A stretch of DNA of 6,346 bases, from the NCBI GenBank assembly GCA_015520425.1, contig WAQC01000085.1, positions 1-6,346 of the forward strand, read 5' to 3'. Below the pieces are notes generated by a model that saw only the letters and a program-made list of their open reading frames with translations, was not told the origin of the DNA and did no database searches. Position numbers and translations under genes: made by a program. The stretch comes from Candidatus Pelearchaeum sp. (lineage in GTDB: Archaea > Thermoproteota > Nitrososphaeria_A > Caldarchaeales > Caldarchaeaceae). Every line of letters begins with the position of its first letter. Position 1 is the stretch's first letter. This document shows positions 1 to 6,330 of the stretch, piece by piece.

Positions 1-87
1 GGGCCATTACCGCGGCGGTGGCTAGAAGCCATGCTAGAATATCGCTAGTCTGCGGCGGTATTACGGCGGTCTTCGCCCCTATATGTG
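1..87. other. Left flank of arlJ, no established gene
   Basis: The stretch is GC-rich and holds three copies of a (G/A)CGGCGGT element (12-19, 52-59, 63-70). A plus-strand frame is open from base 3 through 152 and could be the tail of a convergent gene overlapping the arlJ end, ending at a TGA at about 153. A minus-strand ATG at 32 also opens a frame leaving the window. Neither has enough sequence to judge. No poly-T terminator follows arlJ. Confidence 0.3.
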
Positions 88-1638
88 TCATGTGCTCACC
101 AAGCTTGAGAGCTGACGCCCTATTGATGCGAATGCCTCAAGCACAAAGCCGCTGAGAGCTGCTACGCCGAGATACGTTATTCCGCTGACCAGCAACAAGA
201 CACCTGCGTGGAACGTGAATGTGAATATGGCATCGCCGTCTGAGAGGTAGATGTTTAGGGCGCTTATGACGGCTACAGCAACGGCTATCCAGTAGAAGTA
301 GAGGGTTGTTAATGTTGGTGAGATTGGCGTTATGAGCTGGAGGAACTGCGAGACAAGGGCTGAGATTTCGTTGAATATGCTCATGAGGGAGTTCATTAGG
401 CCGAATATGGCTACCAGCGTCATCTGGAGCGGGATTACCATCCCCTTGAGAGCCCCGCTCACCTGCTTACGCTTCTTATCACGGAGGAGCTGCGTTGTTA
501 GGTATTCGTTCACGACCTCCGCAGCTGTTGTTGGCCTACCGCCTGCGCGCAGTGTCTCGCCATAGGCGGCCATGCATTTATAGGCGAGGTCGCTGAGCGT
601 CTCCACGCCGAAGAACCTCAGCGCATACGCCTGGGGTACTCCCATCCTTATCCGCGCATATAGATTCCTAATAAGAGCGTTAAGCGGCCCATAGTCGCTG
701 AGCATCATCATCTTGGCCGCGCCAGCAGCCGAGCCTGTAACAGCTATGTAGTCGCCCAGGCTCTTGAAGAACATCGGCATATACGCTTCTCTCTCCATAA
801 CCAGCCTAATCCAACGCCTCCCAGCTATTCCATGTAGTAATAAGGGGATTGAGGCTATGAACATTGAGAGGGGGCCAGGTATTAACGACCTCACCAACAA
901 CCCAGCATCACTGGGGGTGGGTAGTGTTAGTGGGATTATGATGAGCACGGCCATGGATGAGGCTATGACAACGCGCGAGAGCCGCTCAAGCGTATGCAGC
1001 TTCTCTGGTCTATGCGGCTCTTTATGCATAAGTCTCCTGCGTATGTTGTTTCTTAGGAAGAGGAGCGTCATGCTGGCTAGTGTCGCTACTACTGCTATGA
1101 TGGAAATGTTCAATACGGTGGAAGAGTACTGCGAGCCGTAGATTATCGCCATAAGTAGGAACGCCACCGAGAGGAAGCCCATGGAGCTGAGAAGCGCCGA
1201 ATATGATTCGGCGAGCCTCTTAAGCTTCTCAACCATCTTCTCAAACTCAGCCTCGGAAGACGCTAGGAACTTCTGGAACTCTATCCGCGTAAAGTCGTCA
1301 AGGCCCACGCCAGCCTGCGCAGCGTGGCTAAGCCTGTTAAGAAGCTCGCGGTGATTTTGGTCTATATTATCCGAGGCAGCAGACCTAAGAGCGCTTGTCT
1401 GCAAGTATCCCCACTTCTCAACCATCACCTGTATTTTGGCGAATAGATGCGAGACTGGCGTCAGGAGCTTTTCGCGGCCTAGAATTCGTAGAGCTGTTTT
1501 GAGCGGTATCCCCGAGGCTCCCAGGCTTGTTAGGTAGAGTAGTGTTATTGGGTAGAGTTCTGACAGCTTTCTGTGTAGGGAGAGCCGCTTGAGGAACCTT
1601 GTTCTTGTGGTTTGTTCTCCTATTTCTGCCTGAGCCAT
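88..1638 (-). CDS. arlJ: Archaellum membrane platform protein ArlJ (FlaJ)
   Basis: This 516-residue protein is the polytopic inner-membrane core of the archaellum motor. It belongs to the GspF/TadC-like T2SF family and is thought to anchor ArlI and accept archaellins for assembly. The N-terminal ~140 residues are soluble and basic. Hydrophobic segments lie near residues 148-168, 174-195, 222-239, 251-270, 399-417, 447-466 and 472-498. The charged stretch at 272-398, between the middle and last segments, fits the second cytoplasmic T2SF domain. The length is normal for the family. The ATG start lies inside the end of arlI (19-base overlap) with only a weak upstream GGGGCGAG, so translation is probably coupled to arlI. 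The call rests on topology plus the invariant place directly after arlI. No signal peptide or frameshift is seen, and it is the last archaellum gene in the window. Confidence 0.93.
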   Translation of the reverse strand: MAQAEIGEQTTRTRFLKRLSLHRKLSELYPITLLYLTSLGASGIPLKTALRILGREKLLTPVSHLFAKIQVMVEKWGYLQTSALRSAASDNIDQNHRELLNRLSHAAQAGVGLDDFTRIEFQKFLASSEAEFEKMVEKLKRLAESYSALLSSMGFLSVAFLLMAIIYGSQYSSTVLNISIIAVVATLASMTLLFLRNNIRRRLMHKEPHRPEKLHTLERLSRVVIASSMAVLIIIPLTLPTPSDAGLLVRSLIPGPLSMFIASIPLLLHGIAGRRWIRLVMEREAYMPMFFKSLGDYIAVTGSAAGAAKMMMLSDYGPLNALIRNLYARIRMGVPQAYALRFFGVETLSDLAYKCMAAYGETLRAGGRPTTAAEVVNEYLTTQLLRDKKRKQVSGALKGMVIPLQMTLVAIFGLMNSLMSIFNEISALVSQFLQLITPISPTLTTLYFYWIAVAVAVISALNIYLSDGDAIFTFTFHAGVLLLVSGITYLGVAALSGFVLEAFASIGRQLSSLVST

Positions 1639-3335
1639 ACGCTCTCGCCCCGTTCAATGCGCTCGGCAACCATAGCAACGCCCTCATCGTAGCAGAGCTT
1701 CACAACATTCCAAACCTGCTCGTAGTCGGTTATCCCCAGCTCAACCAGACGTTGGAGAATCCACGCCCTCCTCTCCAGCTCGTCATAAACCCGCCGCGCG
1801 TCGCGGCGCGAAAAACCCATGAGAGTCAGTATCTTAGTCTCAAGGAGGAAGCTATTCCCCTCACCCCTAAAAACATGCACATCATCAACGGCGTCCCAAC
1901 TGAAGAGCTCTATGAAGTCAAACCTATCCATGCTCGGGTCGTAGCCCGCCATCTCGTTTACGCTCAGTATGCGGCGCTCAACCTTTCCTGTCCGCGGTAT
2001 CCTTACAGCGCTCTGGATTACGACGCAGTTGAGTATGTCTATGTAGGTCTTGGGTATGTTTATCGGGTCTCCCGTGAGGCGTTGTATAACCTTCTCCACG
2101 GAGCCTGCGTGGAATGTCGCCAGCACTGGATGCCCTGTCTGCATGGCTTGGAACGCTACAGCAGCTTCGGCTCCGCGTATCTCGCCGACTATGATGAAGT
2201 TGGGCCTCTGTCTAAGCGCCGCTTTGAGGAGGTCAAAGAGCTCCACGCTGGGCTCTCCCTGCTCACCCTGTCGGGTAACCTCCCTAACCCAGTTGTCGTG
2301 GGGGACGATTATCTCAGGCGTGTCCTCTATGCTTATTATCTTGGCCTTCGGGTTGATGAAGACGCAGGCCGCTCTCAGGGCTGTTGTCTTCCCAGAAGCG
2401 GTCTCCCCACAGAACCATATGCTAAAGCCATACTCAAGCAGTAGCCAGAGGTAAGCAGCCTCAAGAGCGCTGAGCGTGCCCCACTGTATCAGGCTCGTTA
2501 TGCTCACAGGCTTCTCGGAGAACTTTCTTATCGTGAAGTTTGAGCCCCGCCTACTAATATCGCTGCCGAACACGATGTTTATGCGCGAGCCATCTGGAAG
2601 GGTAGCGTCAACTATGGGCCGTCTATACGTTACAGGCCTCCCAGCCCTCTCCGAGAGCCTTAAGACAAAGCCATCAAGCTCCTCCGCGTCGTTAAACCTA
2701 ACGTTAGTCTCGCAGCTTCCGAAGATTTTATGCTCAACAAACACGGGCCCAACGCCGTCGCACGATATATCCTCTATGTACTGGTCGCGGATGAACGGCT
2801 CAAGAGGGCCTAGATAGACCTTCTCCATGACCATCTCAAAACGAAGCGCGTCAAGCGTTTCCTGGTTCACGTATATTGCGAGAAGCTTACCCTTGCGTCT
2901 TGCTTCATTATACTCCCATAGCTCTAGGCTGTCGTCAACTACTATGATTTGGTCTAGTAGTTCTATGAGGAGCTGTTCATGCTCCTCTTTTGTTATGAAG
3001 GTTTTGGTAGCGTCTATGAGCGCCGCCATCCCTTCTTCAACCAGCGTAAGTAGCTCTCGCGCCTCTGGAGGAGCCTGCGGCGTCACCGCGTTGTAATAAG
3101 GGCGCTCACCCTCGCGCGAGTAGATGTGTATGAAGATTGGGTCTCCCACTGGGTAGATTATGCTAAAGCTCTTTAGGTGTCGTAGGTCTCTGGAGAGTTG
3201 TTCGCGATACTCTATGGGCCTGCCTGTCTTGCGGCTCCATTCTAGGATGTACCTCTGGAGATGCGGGAAACGCGAGGCTATTCTTCTTATGTCCGCGCTG
3301 CCAGCAGACCTTTGCTGGGAGGCCTGAACCGCCAT
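1620..3335 (-). CDS. arlI: Archaellum motor ATPase ArlI (FlaI)
   Basis: This 571-residue cytoplasmic ATPase belongs to the type II/IV secretion (GspE/PilT/VirB11-like) superfamily. ArlI forms a hexamer under ArlJ and powers both assembly and rotation of the filament. The N-terminal ~270 residues form the mobile domain, ending in an arginine-rich RRGSNFTIRKF (262-272). The C-terminal core has a canonical Walker A GETASGKT (310-317), an Asp box IISIEDTPEI (333-342), a Walker B region NFIIVGEIRG with glutamate 385, and a His box GHPVLATFHA (401-410). All catalytic elements look intact. The ATG start is fixed by GGAGG at 3344-3348, eight bases upstream. The gene begins 15 bases after arlH and its 3' end overlaps arlJ by 19 bases. 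A generic pilus ATPase is the alternative, but the ArlH and ArlJ neighbours make ArlI near certain. Confidence 0.96.
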   Translation of the reverse strand: MAVQASQQRSAGSADIRRIASRFPHLQRYILEWSRKTGRPIEYREQLSRDLRHLKSFSIIYPVGDPIFIHIYSREGERPYYNAVTPQAPPEARELLTLVEEGMAALIDATKTFITKEEHEQLLIELLDQIIVVDDSLELWEYNEARRKGKLLAIYVNQETLDALRFEMVMEKVYLGPLEPFIRDQYIEDISCDGVGPVFVEHKIFGSCETNVRFNDAEELDGFVLRLSERAGRPVTYRRPIVDATLPDGSRINIVFGSDISRRGSNFTIRKFSEKPVSITSLIQWGTLSALEAAYLWLLLEYGFSIWFCGETASGKTTALRAACVFINPKAKIISIEDTPEIIVPHDNWVREVTRQGEQGEPSVELFDLLKAALRQRPNFIIVGEIRGAEAAVAFQAMQTGHPVLATFHAGSVEKVIQRLTGDPINIPKTYIDILNCVVIQSAVRIPRTGKVERRILSVNEMAGYDPSMDRFDFIELFSWDAVDDVHVFRGEGNSFLLETKILTLMGFSRRDARRVYDELERRAWILQRLVELGITDYEQVWNVVKLCYDEGVAMVAERIERGESVWLRQK

Positions 3336-3343
3336 ACGTAGCG

Positions 3344-3348
3344 CCTCC
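3344..3348 (-). promoter_or_regulatory. Ribosome binding site of arlI
   Basis: GGAGG sits in the 15-base gap after the arlH stop, eight bases before the arlI ATG at 3335. It fixes that start. Confidence 0.75.
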
Positions 3349-3350
3349 TC

Positions 3351-4055
3351 TCATGCTTTAGCCTGTGAGAACGGGAGAACCTTTATCCCGAATGCTTGGT
3401 CAACCTCAAACGAGAGTGTAAGACCTCCCTTGGAGGCTCCTTTAAGCTTCATCACTTGGAGAACGCGGACAAGCTTTTCGCCGACCTCCTTGACCGAGAG
3501 GACAAGATGCGCGTCAGATATTGAGCGGAGGCGTAGAAACATATCCTGGTCTACCGCGTATTGGTGGATTGTTATTATGACCGTTTTCCCATCCTCATCA
3601 ACTATGTTTCTTATCCGTGTTAGGAAGTTTAGGATTTCCCTGGTGTCGGCGTGTGTTAAGAGGTATGTGAGCGAGTCTAGTATGAAGACATCATGTTTCT
3701 TTTCCTGCTTCATGAATGAGGTTATAACGTTTAGCAGTAATGATGATAGATTATCCGCCCAGTCAAGCGTTTTGACATGGAGCTCACCTATCTTTAGACT
3801 GCCGTTAATGAAGTATGGCTTTACGTCCCAGGATAGATTACTCATCCCATAGATTATTCCTTTGAGACTCGTCTCTGTGGTTATGTAATATACTGTAAAG
3901 CCGCTTCTTAGAGCGCCATAGCAGTACTGCATCGCGATTACTGATTTTCCGCTGTCGTTTGCTCCTTCTATTAGGCAGAGGGATGGTGTTGGTATTCCCC
4001 CGACCTTCCTGTCCAGCTCTGGGTTGAAGCTCCGTATAACCGCGTCACCCGCCAA
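3351..4055 (-). CDS. arlH: Archaellum KaiC-like ATP-binding protein ArlH (FlaH)
   Basis: ArlH is a RecA/KaiC-family ATP-binding protein that docks on ArlI and is thought to act as a nucleotide-dependent regulator inside the cytosolic motor ring. With the start chosen here it has 234 residues. The Walker A is GANDSGKS (residues 31-38, bases 3942-3965). The Walker B is VFILD with D127, followed by SLT as is usual in ArlH. E61 in ITTET is the likely catalytic-type carboxylate, and a TIHQYAVDQ segment resembles the family's later conserved strand. There is no ATG near the expected N-terminus. I chose TTG at 4055 because it places about 14 residues before the conserved GGIP segment and has GGGGG (4065-4069) nine bases upstream. 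TTG codons at 4073 and 4103 are in frame but lack a ribosome site; 4103 would give 250 residues and a 59-base overlap with arlF. Confidence 0.93.
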   Translation of the reverse strand: MAGDAVIRSFNPELDRKVGGIPTPSLCLIEGANDSGKSVIAMQYCYGALRSGFTVYYITTETSLKGIIYGMSNLSWDVKPYFINGSLKIGELHVKTLDWADNLSSLLLNVITSFMKQEKKHDVFILDSLTYLLTHADTREILNFLTRIRNIVDEDGKTVIITIHQYAVDQDMFLRLRSISDAHLVLSVKEVGEKLVRVLQVMKLKGASKGGLTLSFEVDQAFGIKVLPFSQAKA

Positions 4056-4578
4056 CCCACTCAGCCCCCACAAAACGAACCAAGACTGGATACTGCTCGT
4101 CAATCAAATCGTCAAGCCACGCCTCAACCTCTATTGTTTCACGCTCATTCCAAACGCCAGAATACCCATCAACAAGGTCTATGGGGTCCAGTATCTCGCC
4201 AGCAAAGCCATCGGTATATACCGCTGTTATGCGCCATCCCTCTGGTTTCGCCCTGCCTGGGTCGTAGGCCAGCCATACACTACTGATAACGCCATCAACC
4301 TTTCTTACGTATGTTATTATCACATCAACGTATCTAAAGTTGGCCGCTCTGTGGGTGTATGGCCCTTCGTTCTTCACGTAAAATTGGATAACATGGGGCT
4401 GGATGACCGTTACATTTAGCACTTTGTAATTGTTTTTTCTTAATGCTATTTTTGCTGACTCTATCGTTGATTCCTGTAATTCTACAAGCAGGCTACCCGC
4501 CGCTGTGAATAGCAATAGGGCTGGGATAAGTGTCATGGCCACAAGCCACGCAGCAGCTATCGTGGCGAAGCCCGACAT
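4045..4578 (-). CDS. arlF: Archaellum stator-type protein ArlF (FlaF)
   Basis: This 177-residue protein has one N-terminal hydrophobic segment (about residues 5-32) and then a beta-rich domain, the ArlF/ArlG layout. In studied archaea ArlF sits outside the membrane, binds the S-layer and works with ArlG as the fixed part of the motor. The VKNEG motif (68-72) matches the V-K-N-x-G strand typical of archaellin-fold proteins, and a late GVWNERET (141-148) precedes a beta strand. The N-terminus MSGFATIAAAW resembles other ArlF proteins. Sequence similarity in this family is low, so the F-versus-G assignment rests mainly on order: it directly precedes arlH and follows the ArlG-like gene. The gene starts 11 bases after arlG with no visible GGAGG, suggesting reinitiation by ribosomes leaving arlG. 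Its end overlaps the chosen arlH start by 11 bases. Confidence 0.85.
   Translation of the reverse strand: MSGFATIAAAWLVAMTLIPALLLFTAAGSLLVELQESTIESAKIALRKNNYKVLNVTVIQPHVIQFYVKNEGPYTHRAANFRYVDVIITYVRKVDGVISSVWLAYDPGRAKPEGWRITAVYTDGFAGEILDPIDLVDGYSGVWNERETIEVEAWLDDLIDEQYPVLVRFVGAEWVGG
4065..4069 (-). promoter_or_regulatory. Possible ribosome binding site of arlH
   Basis: GGGGG can pair with the CCUCC of 16S rRNA with one G-U pair. It is nine bases before TTG at 4055 and inside the end of arlF. It is weaker than the other sites but is the only one near any in-frame arlH start. Confidence 0.45.
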
Positions 4579-4589
4579 GTCAGAGCACG

Positions 4590-5078
4590 CTATATTGAGA
4601 AGTAGTAGTCAGACCTCTGGCCCAGATAGGCCACGAACCTAACGAAGTACTCACCAGCGCTCAACGTGAAGTTAAGTGTTATCGTTATGAGCAAAGTCTC
4701 ACCTGGGTCCCATCTACCATCGTTATCAACGTCGTTCATAGCTATGTAAGTCCAGCCCAGCGATGTTCCCTGGTATGGTATGCTTATCAGCATGCTTCGG
4801 TTTCCTAGAAAGACATCGGATAGCTTAACTAGCTCTGGATGTATGTCTGAGCTTCCCGTGTTCTTTACCCATGCTTTTACCTCGCTACTCCCAGAGGTTG
4901 ATGTGGCGAATATTATCTCCGCGTCTATTGAGAGCTCCTTCTTGAGACGTTCTATTTTTTCGCGGTGCGCTTGGCCGAGGTCTCCCAGCGTGGTGAATAC
5001 AGATGCGGAGAACGCTGATGCAGCCACTATAGCGGCTATCAGGATTATTGCCTCGGCTATCACGTAGCCTGTCGGCAT
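4590..5078 (-). CDS. arlG: Archaellum stator-type protein ArlG (FlaG)
   Basis: This 162-residue protein has an N-terminal hydrophobic segment (residues 5-30), a short charged helix (about 37-50) and a beta-rich extracytoplasmic domain. In Sulfolobus, ArlG forms filaments capped by ArlF that connect the motor to the S-layer. The VKNTG motif (71-75) is the conserved archaellin-fold strand also present in the neighbouring ArlF. Residues 116-127 (DVDNDGRWDPGE) have the spacing of a calcium-binding EF-hand-like loop (D1, D3, D5, D9, E12). The ATG start is supported by GGAGG at 5089-5093, ten bases upstream and inside the end of the preceding gene; only three bases separate the two genes. No class III prepilin cleavage site is obvious, which fits a retained membrane anchor. 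The G-versus-F call depends partly on gene order. Confidence 0.85.
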   Translation of the reverse strand: MPTGYVIAEAIILIAAIVAASAFSASVFTTLGDLGQAHREKIERLKKELSIDAEIIFATSTSGSSEVKAWVKNTGSSDIHPELVKLSDVFLGNRSMLISIPYQGTSLGWTYIAMNDVDNDGRWDPGETLLITITLNFTLSAGEYFVRFVAYLGQRSDYYFSI

Positions 5079-5081
5079 ACC

Positions 5082-5756
5082 CTAGAACCCTCCAGACTTG
5101 CCGTGAATGTTGGACTGGCCTGAGAGGCCATGAAGCCTGTCAAACGCCGTGAGAAGAAGAAGCAACAGGGGGTCGTCTTCTTCATGCGCTACTTTTGACA
5201 GTAGATAGAGAACAACCAGCACATTACCCAGACCATAGCTCTTAGGGGCCAGCGACTCGTATTGAATTCCGAAATCACTTCTGGCGGAGAGCTCCAGCGC
5301 TTCTTTAACATCATCAGCTATATCCTTCGGTAACAATCCTTTCCAGGCCATCATATTTACTATGTTTAAGACCTGCTCACGGCCAACGAGTCCTATCATA
5401 AGATTCGTGGCAGCCATTATATTTAGGAACCTGCCTAGACTTCTTCCTTCCGTTCTACGCTGTATTGGCGCTGGCCGCTCATAATGATGCTGTTTTAATG
5501 GTTCTATCTGCTGGAGAGCTTCCTCTTCCTTATGCTGTTCAACATCGGGCTTTTTACTCTGTTGTGCTTTTATCTCAGGAATATTTGAGCCCAGAAGCGC
5601 GCTGACATAAGTGAATGGATTTTCAAGCGTTCCGAGAATCTCACGCACATCTAGGAGAGTTCTCTCTAATGGCTCCCTAAGACTCTTCACCTCTTCCTCA
5701 AGTTGTCGTAGCTTCTTTTCTAGCGGGTCGCGAGACGGGGTCTCTTCGCCTGCCAA
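5082..5756 (-). CDS. ArlD/E-like archaellum accessory protein, soluble
   Basis: This 224-residue protein lacks a signal peptide or N-terminal membrane segment. Residues ~12-45 are a heptad-like charged helix (LEKKLRQLEEEVKSLREPLE), likely a coiled coil, followed by an ENPF motif (45-48) like the NPF seen after the coiled coil of ArlC/D/E proteins. A Gln/Glu/Lys/Pro-rich linker (about 60-105) leads to a helical domain (about 108-207) holding NLMIGLVGRE, then a hydrophobic WKGLLPKDIADDV and a final leucine-rich helix. This matches the ArlD/E domain pattern as I know it (helix, V-G-R-E, GWI-like turn, final helix). In Euryarchaeota ArlC/D/E link chemotaxis (via CheF) to the motor. Here it occupies the slot of crenarchaeal ArlX. 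I chose TTG at 5756 because GGAGGTG (5763-5769) lies six bases upstream. A TTG at 5771 would add five residues but is poorly spaced. Function is inferred from the domain and the neighbourhood. Confidence 0.72.
   Translation of the reverse strand: MAGEETPSRDPLEKKLRQLEEEVKSLREPLERTLLDVREILGTLENPFTYVSALLGSNIPEIKAQQSKKPDVEQHKEEEALQQIEPLKQHHYERPAPIQRRTEGRSLGRFLNIMAATNLMIGLVGREQVLNIVNMMAWKGLLPKDIADDVKEALELSARSDFGIQYESLAPKSYGLGNVLVVLYLLSKVAHEEDDPLLLLLLTAFDRLHGLSGQSNIHGKSGGF
5089..5093 (-). promoter_or_regulatory. Ribosome binding site of arlG
   Basis: GGAGG lies within the last codons of the ArlD/E-like gene, ten bases before the arlG ATG at 5078. The arrangement suggests coupled translation of the two genes. 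Confidence 0.65.
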
Positions 5757-5762
5757 TATCTC

Positions 5763-5769
5763 CACCTCC
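5763..5769 (-). promoter_or_regulatory. Ribosome binding site deciding the ArlD/E-like start
   Basis: GGAGGTG is a full match to the archaeal anti-Shine-Dalgarno sequence and sits six bases before TTG at 5756. It would lie inside the coding region if the upstream TTG at 5771 were used, so it favours the shorter protein. Confidence 0.7.
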
Positions 5770-5781
5770 AAACACCCCCTA

Positions 5782-6270
5782 TCATTTTGGAATCACTACA
5801 AACTCGCAATATTCACCACCGTTGAGAATGCATGTTCTCTCCCAGACCTCTACACTACTCTCCATGTACTTGTTGAAGAGAGAGCGTAGCAACCCTTTTA
5901 TGAAACAGCAGCCAACACTCGTTCTCTTATGACTATGCGGCACGTCGTTCAGGAGGAATGAAATGGGTATCCAGCCACTAAGGCGGACGAGCACTCCTGA
6001 GCGTTCTCCGATGAGGCTTCTGAAAACAGCCAACTCGCTTCCAAACTGGCCTCTGACCAGCAAGTATTCCCGCAATAATCGCTCCGAAACTGTTAAGATA
6101 TCTCCCTCACTTTCCTCAACCTCCTCCGAACACTCATACAGTCTCTCCGCCTCGTATTCACCTAGTTGCTCCAGCAAGTTGGCCGCTGCACGCACACCAA
6201 TAGAACGCGCAAGCGAAATTCCGATGAACTGGACAAGAGACCTATCAAACAGAATCTTCTCTTTACGCAT
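5782..6270 (-). CDS. V4R-domain small-molecule/metal sensor-like protein
   Basis: This 162-residue soluble protein is essentially one V4R (4-vinyl reductase) domain, a fold found in phenol-sensing regulators (PoxR, DmpR, XylR), in bacteriochlorophyll enzyme BchJ, and related to TRAPP Bet3. The C-terminal half is diagnostic: a helix GCCFIKGLLRSLFN (120-133) followed by an ERTC/EYCEFVV ending. Residues C121, E144, C147 and C155 have the same spacing as the zinc ligands I recall for PoxR (C155, E178, C181, C189), so a zinc site is likely. There is no DNA-binding or ATPase domain, so any regulatory role needs a partner. The ATG start has AGGAG (6276-6280) five bases upstream and its own TATA-like box. 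It ends 25 bases before the ArlD/E-like gene and probably shares its transcript. The ligand and function are unknown; V4R is not a standard archaellum component. Confidence 0.8.
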   Translation of the reverse strand: MRKEKILFDRSLVQFIGISLARSIGVRAAANLLEQLGEYEAERLYECSEEVEESEGDILTVSERLLREYLLVRGQFGSELAVFRSLIGERSGVLVRLSGWIPISFLLNDVPHSHKRTSVGCCFIKGLLRSLFNKYMESSVEVWERTCILNGGEYCEFVVIPK

Positions 6271-6275
6271 GGCAG

Positions 6276-6280
6276 CTCCT
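6276..6280 (-). promoter_or_regulatory. Ribosome binding site of the V4R gene
   Basis: AGGAG lies on the minus strand, five bases before the ATG at 6270. It supports that start and shows that the first gene of the transcript is not leaderless. Confidence 0.7.
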
Positions 6281-6305
6281 GTTTTGAAGAGTTTGAAACG
6301 AATCG

Positions 6306-6312
6306 TATTTAT
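6306..6312 (-). promoter_or_regulatory. TATA-like box of the cluster promoter
   Basis: The minus strand reads ATAAATA here, preceded by a purine-leaning TAAGAC that could act as the BRE. Its centre lies about 39 bases before the V4R start codon, which would put transcription initiation near 6283-6285 and leave a short leader of about 14 bases containing the AGGAG ribosome site. It is the only convincing promoter I see in the window and probably drives all seven genes. Confidence 0.6.
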
Positions 6313-6330
6313 GTCTTATTGAAATAAGAC
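6313..6330. promoter_or_regulatory. Perfect inverted repeat, candidate operator
   Basis: The sequence GTCTTATTGAAATAAGAC consists of two perfect 8-base complementary arms around a 2-base centre. It abuts the TATA-like box on its upstream side and covers the BRE position, where a dimeric regulator could either block or recruit TFB/TBP. The tight 2-base loop argues against an RNA hairpin function, and the site lies upstream of the expected transcript. The regulator is unknown. Confidence 0.5.

Noticed and set aside
52..70. GC-rich repeat after arlJ considered as a transcription terminator
   Set aside because: The copies are direct rather than inverted, and no T-run follows on the minus strand.
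1599..2444. Long plus-strand open frame (281 codons) antisense to arlI
   Set aside because: It lies wholly opposite arlI and the arlI/arlJ junction, where arlI motifs are intact. The translated protein has no recognisable domain, and no promoter or ribosome site precedes it.
2050..3096. Several plus-strand open frames of 80-135 codons opposite arlI
   Set aside because: Serine- and arginine-rich products typical of antisense shadows of a conserved gene; no ribosome sites.
4024..4419. Plus-strand frame of 131 codons opposite arlF
   Set aside because: It overlaps the arlF and arlH reading frames on the other strand and has no domain or promoter.
6281..6299. Near-direct repeat TTCAAAC/TTCAAAAC and small palindrome GTTTGAAAC between the TATA box and the V4R start
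   Set aside because: The units are 7-9 bases and A/T-rich, so chance is a fair explanation; much weaker than the adjacent 8+8 palindrome.
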